A stretch of DNA of 43,175 nucleotides. It comes from an uncultured Anaerolineales bacterium (GTDB taxonomy: Bacteria > Chloroflexota > Anaerolineae > Anaerolineales > Villigracilaceae). Below the pieces are notes generated by a model. It saw nothing but the letters and a program-made list of their open reading frames with translations, did not search any database and had not been told where the DNA came from. Positions 11,478 to 19,030 of this stretch are shown here, in pieces. A program made the translations under genes and the position numbers. How positions within the stretch are numbered: the first letter of the stretch is position 1; the number at the start of each line of letters is the position of its first letter. Location of the stretch: positions 1-43,175 of the forward strand of contig CALFXA010000210.1 of the NCBI GenBank assembly GCA_937928015.1, in the 5' to 3' direction.

Positions 11478-12821
11478 ATGGAAAAGAACAAACTACCGTT
11501 TTCGCGCATTGCACTGTACTCCAGCGCATCAGCGGGACTGAACATCCTGGGCATCACCATCAGCACCTGGCTTCTGTATTTCTACGCGCCCCCGCCCGAC
11601 TCGGGCCGCCCCACCTACATCCCCGCCGCCATGATGGGCGTGCTGCTGCTCATCGCCAGCATCTGGGACGCGGTCATCGACCCGTTCATCGGCCACTGGA
11701 GCGACACCCTGCGCTCACGCTGGGGACGCCGTAAACCGTTCATGGCAATCGCTGCGCCGTTCGTGCTGCTGGGCGCCGTGCTATTGTGGCTGCCGCCCAG
11801 CACAAACGACCTTGCACTGAATAGTGTGTACTTTATGATCATCATCCTGATCTACCACACCAGCTTCAGCCTGGTCGGTATTCCGTATGACGCCACCCTG
11901 CCCGAGATGGCCCCCGAGACTCATGCCCGCGTGGGCTTGAGCTTCTGGAAGAACGTCTTCGGGATTCTGGGCGTGCTGATCGGTTCGCTGGTGGCGGCTC
12001 CGCTCTTCGAGAGCGTGGGGGCCGTGGCCATGGGCGGAATCGTCGGCTGGGTGGGCGTGATGACCATCTACGGTACCCTGTTCGGGCTGGAAGAAACCGA
12101 CCGTCCCGTGGGCGAGCCGATGAAAGCCATGGAAGGCCTGAAAGCCACCTTCCAGAACCAACAGTTCCTGATCCTGTTCTTTTCCACCCTGTGCGTGCAC
12201 ATCGCCTATCAGATGGTGCTGGCCAACTTCCCCTATTTCATCACGCTGGTGGTGCACGGCACCGAAGGTGAAGTGGGCATTTATCAGGGCGTGCTGATCA
12301 TCTTCATGGCGCTGACAGGTGTCGCCTGGATGCAGTTCAGCCGTAAGCACAGCCAGAAGACCCTGCTCAACATCAGCCTGATCATGCTGGGCGTGGCCTT
12401 TGCGTTCGGCTTCTTCGTTGGCAGGCTGCCTGTCATTCCGTTGCTGGTGCAGGTCTATGCGTTGATCGCGCTGATCGGCGCATCGCTGGGCGGTTACCTG
12501 ATCCTGATCTATGCCATGATGGGCAATATGGTCGACTACGACGAGATGCTGACCAAGCGCCGCCGCGAGGCCATCTACTACGGGACGTTTTCCTTCGCCA
12601 TCGGCCTGGGCACTGCAATCGGGACCCTGATCCTGCCTCTGCTGCTGGAGAATTTCGGTTTCACCCAGGCCAATCCGCTCGGCGTGCAACTGGCATTCCC
12701 CGTCATGGCCCTGTTCGTCTTTGCTGGATACTTCATGTTCCAGAAGTATCGCGTGGGTGACACGCCCGAAGAGACTCGCCAGAACCTGAACCTGCCGCTC
12801 GAGGTCGTCGATGATGACTGA
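11478..12821 (+). CDS. GPH-family (MFS) sugar:cation symporter, first copy
   Basis: About 447 residues from ATG 11478, preferred because GGAG ends 6 nt upstream; an in-frame ATG at 11466 is the alternative. Twelve hydrophobic segments are evident. WDAVIDPFIGHWSDTLRSRWGRRKPFM, in the loop between helices 2 and 3, is the GPH/melibiose-permease signature (D-P-x-x-G, then R-x-R-W-G-R-R-x-P). Members import glycosides with Na+ or H+ and take them up unmodified, which fits the cytoplasmic glycosidases here. The 3' end overlaps the following ceramidase-like gene by 11 bp. A second, divergent copy is at 14120. Confidence 0.92.
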   Translation: MEKNKLPFSRIALYSSASAGLNILGITISTWLLYFYAPPPDSGRPTYIPAAMMGVLLLIASIWDAVIDPFIGHWSDTLRSRWGRRKPFMAIAAPFVLLGAVLLWLPPSTNDLALNSVYFMIIILIYHTSFSLVGIPYDATLPEMAPETHARVGLSFWKNVFGILGVLIGSLVAAPLFESVGAVAMGGIVGWVGVMTIYGTLFGLEETDRPVGEPMKAMEGLKATFQNQQFLILFFSTLCVHIAYQMVLANFPYFITLVVHGTEGEVGIYQGVLIIFMALTGVAWMQFSRKHSQKTLLNISLIMLGVAFAFGFFVGRLPVIPLLVQVYALIALIGASLGGYLILIYAMMGNMVDYDEMLTKRRREAIYYGTFSFAIGLGTAIGTLILPLLLENFGFTQANPLGVQLAFPVMALFVFAGYFMFQKYRVGDTPEETRQNLNLPLEVVDDD

Positions 12822-14118
12822 CGCCAGCTTGCGCGCTGGCGTGGCGCGCAGCCTCATCACCCCGCCAAAAGGCATTTACCTCATCGGCTACGGTGACCGC
12901 ATCAAGGGCAACGTCGGTGTACACGATGAGTTGACCGCCACCGCCCTGGTCCTCGACGACGGTTCGACCCGTCTGGCGGTGGTGGCGCTGGACATGCTGA
13001 CCATCAACGAATTCACCGTGGACCGCGTCCGCGAACGCCTGGCAGGGACCGAGGTGCTGCTGTGCTGCTCGCACACGCACTCGGGCCCCATCGCCTACGC
13101 CGACAAAAAATCCTCGCGGCTGAATCGCACCTACATCGACCTGCTGGTCGAACGCATCGTGGATGCGGTGCAGCAGGCGGCGTCAAATCTCCAACCCGCG
13201 CGTCTGGAATATTCCCTGGGCGAAGGCTCGGTGGGAATCAACCGCCGCGAACGCCTGCCCGATGGCCGCATGGAGATCGGACGCAATCCCGACGGTCCGC
13301 GTGATAAGTCGGTGCAGGTCTTGAGCGTGATGACGGAAGCTGGTCGATTGGCGACCGTCGTCAACTACGCCTGTCACGGCACCGTGCTTGGACCCGATAA
13401 TCTGCTGACCTCCGCCGACTGGATCGGCGTGATGCGCCAGAAAGTGGAGTCCGAGTTGGGCGGGCTGGCGCTCTTTTTACAGGGCGCCACCGCCAACATC
13501 AACCCCGACATGTACTGGGGCGACTCGCAGGTTTTCGAAAAGGTGACGGAACAGGGCCTGAGCGTGGCCGACTCCGTTTTGGCGGCGGTCCGCAGCGGGT
13601 CCGAGGAGATGAAGAGCACGCCCATCCGCGTGGAGCGCACGCAGGCCTGGATGCCGACCGAGACGCAGGCCGCCACTTCCCATCCGCCCAAGAATTACAC
13701 TGCGCCCTTGCTGGCCATGGCGCATCTGCCTGGCTTCATGGCGGTCTTCGCCGACATGCTGCTCGATCAGCGCTACCCGTGGAAACCCGTCATCGTGGCT
13801 AAGAATGGATTCTGGTCGGTGCCGATGCGCGTCAGCGCGGTCCAAATCGGTGAGCTGGCGCTGGTTACCTTCGGCGCCGAGACCTTCACCGAGATCGGCA
13901 TGAAGCTCAAGGCGGCATCGCCCGCCAGGCGCACACTATTTGCCAGCATCACCGACGGCAGCATCAGCTATCTGCACACCGCCGAGTCACACGCCGAGGG
14001 CGGTTACGAAGTGGATGTGGCTCCGCTGGCCTATCGCTACCCAGGCCGCTTTCAGGCTCAATGCGAACAGATCGCGCTCGACAGCGCCCAGGACATGCTA
14101 AAGAAACTGTGGAGTTGA
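12811..14118 (+). CDS. Neutral-ceramidase-like amidase family protein, first copy
   Basis: 435 residues from ATG 12811 (ATG 12814 is the alternative), overlapping the symporter gene. It matches the N-terminal catalytic domain of neutral/alkaline ceramidases: GVARSLITPPKG start, the conserved DELTATALVLDDG strand, H88 and H90 in SHTHSGP, and H189 in NYACHG as Zn ligands. Where true ceramidases have the nucleophile in GDVSPN, this protein reads GATANINPD (residues 225-233), so the Ser is absent. No signal peptide and no C-terminal Ig-like domain are present, so it is a cytoplasmic, shortened family member. A lipid ceramidase role is unlikely; hydrolysis of an N-acyl or other amide bond of an imported glycoside is a plausible inference. 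Confidence 0.82.
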   Translation: MMTDASLRAGVARSLITPPKGIYLIGYGDRIKGNVGVHDELTATALVLDDGSTRLAVVALDMLTINEFTVDRVRERLAGTEVLLCCSHTHSGPIAYADKKSSRLNRTYIDLLVERIVDAVQQAASNLQPARLEYSLGEGSVGINRRERLPDGRMEIGRNPDGPRDKSVQVLSVMTEAGRLATVVNYACHGTVLGPDNLLTSADWIGVMRQKVESELGGLALFLQGATANINPDMYWGDSQVFEKVTEQGLSVADSVLAAVRSGSEEMKSTPIRVERTQAWMPTETQAATSHPPKNYTAPLLAMAHLPGFMAVFADMLLDQRYPWKPVIVAKNGFWSVPMRVSAVQIGELALVTFGAETFTEIGMKLKAASPARRTLFASITDGSISYLHTAESHAEGGYEVDVAPLAYRYPGRFQAQCEQIALDSAQDMLKKLWS

Positions 14119-14119
14119 G

Positions 14120-15466
14120 ATGACCTCCGAAGGCGCCACCAACACCAGGACCCGCATGATGTACTCCCTGATGAGTTTGGGAGTTGCGCCCCCCGTCGAG
14201 ACCATCTCAGCCTTCGCCCTGTACTACATCGTGGATGTGAAGAACCTGCCCGCCACCTGGTTCGCGAGCTTCTGGTTCTTCTACACCATCTACAACGCGC
14301 TGAACAACCCCGCGCTGGGATACGCCTCCGACCGGACGCGTTCGCGTTGGGGCCGCCGCCGACCATACATCCTGTTCGGCGGCCTGCCCTATGCGTTGAC
14401 CTTCGCCCTGATCTTCACCACGCCCTTCGACGGGAAGACCAATCCCATCGGGCTGCTGATCTACTTCGGCATCTTCATCGTCATCTGGGAAGGTCTATAC
14501 ACGGCGCTGGCCACAGGCTATTACGGACTGCTGCCCGAGATGTTCGGCACCTACGAAGAACGCACCGACGTGGCTGCGCGCATGAACATCTTCCAGGTCA
14601 TCGCGCTGATCCTGGCCTCGGTGGTGCCGCCGCTATTGTGGAACTCTATCGGCTGGGCGGGCATGGCCATCTCGCTGGCGGTCATCTCGGTCGTGCCGAT
14701 GTATATCGGCTACTCGTCGCTGTTCGAGCGCGCGGACCTGAAGACCGACACTAGCTTCCCATTCTGGCAGGCGCTCAAGTCCACGTTCGTCAACCGCAGT
14801 TACCTGACCGCCACGGGCGCGCAGGCCATGCGTTTCGTGGCAACGGGCACGCTGCAAATGGGCATGCCTTTCTATTTGAAATACAGCCTCAAGGTCAGCG
14901 ACAGCATGTTCAGTGTGATCTTCGGCATTGCCTTCGCGGTGGCCATGCTCTCGCTGTATCCGTGGCGCAACTGGGTCGCCAACAAACTCGACTCACGCCG
15001 CACCCTGATGCTGGCCAACCTGATTATGATCTTCGGCGTCGTCCCGCTTGGGTTCAGCCCATCGCTGCCTTTTACGCTGGTGACGGCCGTCATCATCGGC
15101 ATTGGCCTGGGCGGCCTGATCCTGATCGGCGACGTGATCATGGCCGAGGTCATCGACGAGGATGAGATCAAGACGGGGCATCAGCGCGCGGGCATGTTCT
15201 TCGGGATGAGCGGCTTCGTCATCACCCTGAGCGGACTGCTGGTCTCGTCGGTCTTCGGGCTGGTCATGCCTGCCTTCGGCTACGACACCCTGCTCGATGT
15301 CCAGCCCGCCTCGGTGGACATGGGCTTCCGCATCTTCCTGACCGCGCCCACCTCGATTGGCTTTTTGCTGGCCATCTTCCTGTTGTGGCTGTATCCGATT
15401 CATGGTCCATACCTGCAAAGCATCCGTGACACGCTGGCCAGGAAACATGCAGCGACAGGCAAGTAA
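14120..15466 (+). CDS. GPH-family (MFS) sugar:cation symporter, second copy
   Basis: 448 residues; starts one base after the preceding stop, with GGAG close upstream. It has twelve hydrophobic segments and the GPH signature NPALGYASDRTRSRWGRRRPY between helices 2 and 3. The central loop EERTDVAARM is typical of the family. It is clearly divergent from the copy at 11478, so the two probably carry related but different glycosides. Each symporter gene sits directly beside a ceramidase-like gene (11478 before 12811; this one after it), suggesting transporter and hydrolase serve the same substrate. Confidence 0.92.
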   Translation: MTSEGATNTRTRMMYSLMSLGVAPPVETISAFALYYIVDVKNLPATWFASFWFFYTIYNALNNPALGYASDRTRSRWGRRRPYILFGGLPYALTFALIFTTPFDGKTNPIGLLIYFGIFIVIWEGLYTALATGYYGLLPEMFGTYEERTDVAARMNIFQVIALILASVVPPLLWNSIGWAGMAISLAVISVVPMYIGYSSLFERADLKTDTSFPFWQALKSTFVNRSYLTATGAQAMRFVATGTLQMGMPFYLKYSLKVSDSMFSVIFGIAFAVAMLSLYPWRNWVANKLDSRRTLMLANLIMIFGVVPLGFSPSLPFTLVTAVIIGIGLGGLILIGDVIMAEVIDEDEIKTGHQRAGMFFGMSGFVITLSGLLVSSVFGLVMPAFGYDTLLDVQPASVDMGFRIFLTAPTSIGFLLAIFLLWLYPIHGPYLQSIRDTLARKHAATGK

Positions 15467-15485
15467 TTTTTTCAAGGCATAACTC

Positions 15486-16457
15486 ATGAAATATTTTCTG
15501 GGAATCGACGTCGGCTCCTCCAAGACACACGCCATCATCGCCGATGAGAGCGGATGCTGCGTCGGCTTTGGCAAGGCCTGGGGCGGAAATCATCAGGGCG
15601 TGGGCTATGACGGGCTGGAGAACGTGTTGCGCGAATCGTTCGGCGGGGCCTGCGAAATGGCGGGCGTGGATGCGGCCGATATCGTGGGAGCAGGCTTCGG
15701 CGTGGCGGGCTACGACTTCCCGTCTGACCGTGAGCAGCACCTGCAAGCCATCGCCGCGCTCGGGCTAACCTGCCCGCTGGAGGTCGTCAACGACGGCATG
15801 AACGGCCTGCTGGCGGGCGCGGCGCGCGGCGTGGGAGTCAACGTCACGGCGGGTTCGTCCAACAATTGCCGCGGGCGCAACGTGCAGGGCCTGGAAGGGC
15901 GCATCGTCGGCAACGGGCCGACCTTCGGCGAATACGGCGGCGCGATGGAGATCACGCTGCGCGCGCTGCAAATGGTCAACTACGCGTGGATCCGCCGCAT
16001 CCCCCCCACCGCGCTGACGGCTGTCCTGCTTGAAGCCACAGGCGCAAAAGGCGAAGCCGACCTGATGGAAGGTCTTTCGAACTCGCAATATCATCTCTTC
16101 CCGTTCACTGCGGTGAAGGTCATCGAAGCCGCGCAAAACGGCGACGTCGCCGCGCAGGAGATCATCCACTGGGCGGGCGAGGAACTCGGCTGGCTGGCCG
16201 TCTCGGTGGCGCGTCAGATCGGCATGCAAAACGACGAACTGGAAATCATCCAATCGGGCAGCGTCTTCGAGGCGGGTGAAGCCATCACCGAGCCGATGCG
16301 CGCCATCGTCATGCAGCATCTGCCGAAAGCCAGACTCATTCGCCTCGACGGCCCACCCGTGGTCGGGGCGGTCATCCTCGGCATGGAACAGGCTGGCTTC
16401 GACGGCTATGCCGTCCGCGACGAGATGGTCCGTACTGCGAAGGAATTGGTCAAATGA
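15486..16457 (+). CDS. BadF/BadG-family kinase, N-acetylglucosamine-kinase-like
   Basis: 323 residues, with AAGG upstream of ATG 15486. ASKHA-fold motifs: phosphate 1 GIDVGSSKTHAIIAD (residues 6-20), GFGVAGYD, connect and phosphate 2 region VVNDGMNGLLAGA, then GSSNNCRGRN and GNGPTFGEYGGA. This arrangement (GS-S, D-G, G-E-x-G) is that of the BadF/BadG/BcrA/BcrD group, which in sugar operons are N-acetylglucosamine or glucosamine kinases using ATP. It supports an amino sugar as product of the locus. The stop overlaps the next start by ATGA. Confidence 0.9.
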   Translation: MKYFLGIDVGSSKTHAIIADESGCCVGFGKAWGGNHQGVGYDGLENVLRESFGGACEMAGVDAADIVGAGFGVAGYDFPSDREQHLQAIAALGLTCPLEVVNDGMNGLLAGAARGVGVNVTAGSSNNCRGRNVQGLEGRIVGNGPTFGEYGGAMEITLRALQMVNYAWIRRIPPTALTAVLLEATGAKGEADLMEGLSNSQYHLFPFTAVKVIEAAQNGDVAAQEIIHWAGEELGWLAVSVARQIGMQNDELEIIQSGSVFEAGEAITEPMRAIVMQHLPKARLIRLDGPPVVGAVILGMEQAGFDGYAVRDEMVRTAKELVK

Positions 16458-17632
16458 ACGTTGGATATGCGCAAGCCGTCATCACCCCTAGTCTGGATAA
16501 AACCGTCTTCATGGCGGGCTTCGGTCAAAACCGCCGTGCTGAAACCATCCACGACGACCTGTACGTGCGCTCGCTCGCGCTTCAAAGTGAGTCGACCACC
16601 CTCGTGCTGACCGCGCTCGATCTGATCGGCTTCTTCCGCCGCGACGTGCAGGAAGTCATGCAGCGCGTCCACCAAACCCATCCGCAGGTGCAGATGCTAA
16701 TCGCCTCGGTCCACCCGCACCACGGTCCCGACACGATGGGAATCTGGGGTCCCGACATGCGCACCCGCGGCGTGGATGAGGACTATATGCGCGGCCTCAA
16801 GGAGAAGATCGTCGCCGCCATCCTGGCCTCCCTCGCGGACCTCCAGCCTGCCGCCGTCAAAATGACCTCCGTCCACGTCCCCGGCTTGGTGAAGAACAAT
16901 CGGGATCCCGAGATCCTGGATGATGAATTGACCCTGGCGCAATTCGTCGGTCGAGATGATTTACCCTTCGTCAGCCTGTTCGACTTCCCCTGCCACCCCG
17001 AGGTGCTGTGGGAGCACAATCCGCACATCACCGCTGACTACGTCGGCTATCTGCGCGACGAGGTCCAGCGGCAGACGGGCGCGCCGTGCATCTTCTTCGC
17101 GGGCGACCTGGGCGGCATGATGACCCCCGACGTAAAGGATCATTCCTTCGCGGAGGCCGAGTTCATGGGCAAAAAGTTGGCCGAGGAAGGCGTGAAGGCG
17201 CTGGGCCAGGTACAACCCACGCAGGTGAAGGAAATCGGCCTTCAGAAGAGAGACATCCAGGCCAGGATGACCAATCCGCTCTACAAGATGGCCTTCCTCT
17301 TCAAGACCCTGCCCGATGCGCGGAACCAGCGGGGCGAGATCGAGAGCGAGGTCAACCTGGTCAAGATCGGCGGATTGTGGCTGGCGGCTGTCCCCGGTGA
17401 GTTGCTGCCCAAGCTGGGGATGCAGCTCAAGGCGCAGATGAAGGCCGCTGGCGCACAGGTCACAGGCGTGATCGGGCTGGCCAACGACGAACTCGGTTAC
17501 ATCCTGCCCGTCGAAGATTTCAAGTTTCCACTCAACCCCTTCAAGCCTGGGGCACATTACGAAGAGACCAACTCCATCGGAAAAGGCATTGCGCCCGCCG
17601 TGATGGAAGGACTGTCCGCATTACTGAAATAA
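16454..17632 (+). CDS. Neutral-ceramidase-like amidase family protein, second copy
   Basis: 392 residues, ATGA overlap with the kinase and AAGGA 9 nt upstream. Same fold as the protein at 12811 but divergent: GYAQAVITPSLDKTVFMAGF start, DDLYVRSLAL strand, HPHHGPD (H87, H89, H90) and FPCHPEVL (H181) as the presumed Zn ligands, and AGDLGGMMTPD in place of the ceramidase GDVSPN nucleophile loop. It lacks the Ser, a signal peptide and the C-terminal domain. Two paralogues in one locus with two symporters suggests successive or parallel hydrolysis steps in the cytoplasm. The reaction is not known from sequence. Confidence 0.8.
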   Translation: MNVGYAQAVITPSLDKTVFMAGFGQNRRAETIHDDLYVRSLALQSESTTLVLTALDLIGFFRRDVQEVMQRVHQTHPQVQMLIASVHPHHGPDTMGIWGPDMRTRGVDEDYMRGLKEKIVAAILASLADLQPAAVKMTSVHVPGLVKNNRDPEILDDELTLAQFVGRDDLPFVSLFDFPCHPEVLWEHNPHITADYVGYLRDEVQRQTGAPCIFFAGDLGGMMTPDVKDHSFAEAEFMGKKLAEEGVKALGQVQPTQVKEIGLQKRDIQARMTNPLYKMAFLFKTLPDARNQRGEIESEVNLVKIGGLWLAAVPGELLPKLGMQLKAQMKAAGAQVTGVIGLANDELGYILPVEDFKFPLNPFKPGAHYEETNSIGKGIAPAVMEGLSALLK

Positions 17633-17636
17633 CCTG

Positions 17637-17706
17637 CATCGCAGAGACGCAGAGGAAGCAAAGTTAAAAAATGCTCTTCTCGGCGTCCTCCGTTCCTCTG
17701 CGGTGA
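17637..17706. repeat. MITE-like dispersed repeat, CGCAGAG family, copy 1
   Basis: Lies between the second ceramidase-like gene and the aminotransferase. Left end CATCGCAGAGACGCAGAGGA and right end (reverse complement) CACCGCAGAGGAACGGAGGA form imperfect terminal inverted repeats of about 20 nt around an AT-rich core. No ORF. A second copy is at 40571-40653. Related CCGCAGAGNCGCAGAG repeats are common in environmental bacterial genomes. Confidence 0.65.
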
Positions 17707-17730
17707 ACAAACCCACAAGGAGAATCAACC

Positions 17731-18978
17731 ATGTCCGAACTTGCGATCCTAGGCGGACCCAAGACCCGCACCGAACCATATCCGCAATGGCCCGTGTGGG
17801 ACGAGCGCGACCTGCAAGCCGTGATGGATGTGGTCCGCTCGGGGCGCTGGGGCGGATTCCCCTACCCCGGGCCGAAGACCGCCGAGCTGGCAAAGAAATT
17901 CGCCGAGATGCAAGGCGGCGGCTACGCGGTGCCGATGGTCAACGGCACCATCACCATGGAAGTGGCCCTGCGCGCCGCGGGCATCGGCTGGGGTGACGAG
18001 GTCATCGTGCCCGCCTACACCTTCCAGGCCACGGCTTCCGCGCCGATGGGCGCAGGCGCCATCCCCGTCATCGTGGATGTGGACCCCAACACCTTTTGTC
18101 TCGACCCGCAGGCCGCCGAAAAAGCCATCACCTCCAAAACGAAAGCCATCATCCCCGTCCATCTCGGGCACCAAATGGCCGACATGGATGTCATCCTGGC
18201 ATTGGCCGAAAAGTACAACCTGATCGTGATCGAAGACTGCGCTCATGCGCACGGCGCCAAATGGCGCGGACGCGGCGCGGGCACCCTCGGTCATTTTGGA
18301 TCGTTCAGCCTGCAATCCTCCAAGACGCTGACTTCGGGCGAGGGCGGAATCCTGCTCTGCCGCTCGGCGGAACATGCCGCTCTGGCCGCGTCCATCATTG
18401 ACTGCGGGCGTCCGCACGCCCTGGGCGGCGGCCCCGAAGACCCAGGTGGACTCTCGATACAGGGTGGGAACTTCCGCCTGAGCGAGTTGCAAGCCGCGTT
18501 GGCGTTGATCGGCATCGAGCGTTTCCCCGATCAAGCCAGACAGCGCGAAGAGATGGCCGCCTACATGGACGAGTCGCTGAGCGAGGTCAAGGGTGTGCGC
18601 GTCCTGAAACGCGACGAACGTCACACCACGCGCTCGTTCTACCGCTACGTCTTCGCCATTGACCCGCAGGAATTCGGTCTGGAGCATGACGCGTTATGCA
18701 CCGCCCTCGAAGCCGAAGGCGTGGATTGCTGGGTTGGCTACGAGGCCATGCACAACTATGAGCTGTTCCAGCCGCAGCGCTCGAAGCTGGCCGTGCCCAA
18801 CGCTTTTCCCGAATACTCCAACTTCAAGGATATGCACCTGCCCGCAGCCACCCGTGCCTGTGAGCACGAGGCCGTCTGGCTGAACGAGGCCATCTTCCGC
18901 GCGGGACCCCAAGGCGTGGATGACGCCGTTGCGGCCATCAAGAAGATTCAGCGCAATGCAGGGGAGTTGAAGAAGTAA
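17731..18978 (+). CDS. DegT/DnrJ/EryC1-family PLP-dependent sugar/cyclitol aminotransferase
   Basis: 415 residues; AAGGAG upstream of ATG 17731. Fold type I motifs: NGTITMEVALRAAGI (cofactor phosphate region), GDEVIVPAYTFQATA, D169 in EDCAHAHGA (binds the pyridine nitrogen) and K198 in QSSKTLTSGEGG (Schiff base). The N-terminus LAILGGPKTRTEPYPQWP resembles the scyllo-inosose/AHBA-synthase branch rather than the ArnB branch. It transfers an amino group to or from a keto-sugar or keto-cyclitol, usually with Glu/Gln. In a catabolic locus it may run toward deamination, with the Gfo/Idh enzyme at 5924 handling the keto/alcohol step; the direction is inference. Last gene before the terminator at 18996. 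Confidence 0.93.
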   Translation: MSELAILGGPKTRTEPYPQWPVWDERDLQAVMDVVRSGRWGGFPYPGPKTAELAKKFAEMQGGGYAVPMVNGTITMEVALRAAGIGWGDEVIVPAYTFQATASAPMGAGAIPVIVDVDPNTFCLDPQAAEKAITSKTKAIIPVHLGHQMADMDVILALAEKYNLIVIEDCAHAHGAKWRGRGAGTLGHFGSFSLQSSKTLTSGEGGILLCRSAEHAALAASIIDCGRPHALGGGPEDPGGLSIQGGNFRLSELQAALALIGIERFPDQARQREEMAAYMDESLSEVKGVRVLKRDERHTTRSFYRYVFAIDPQEFGLEHDALCTALEAEGVDCWVGYEAMHNYELFQPQRSKLAVPNAFPEYSNFKDMHLPAATRACEHEAVWLNEAIFRAGPQGVDDAVAAIKKIQRNAGELKK

Positions 18979-18995
18979 GCTGTCCCCATAAAAAG

Positions 18996-19030
18996 AAAGT
19001 GACGGTCACCTTTGAGGTGACCGTCACTTT
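18996..19030. terminator. Strong bidirectional intrinsic terminator
   Basis: A perfect 16-bp stem (18996-19011 with 19015-19030) and 3-nt loop lies between the convergent aminotransferase (+) and Ser/Thr kinase (-) genes. A-rich and T-rich flanks at the two ends make it usable from both sides. It closes the carbohydrate locus. Confidence 0.85.

Noticed and set aside
12811..17632. Literal ceramide degradation pathway
   Set aside because: Nucleophile Ser, signal peptides and C-terminal domains are missing in both ceramidase-like proteins, and no sphingoid-base genes are present.
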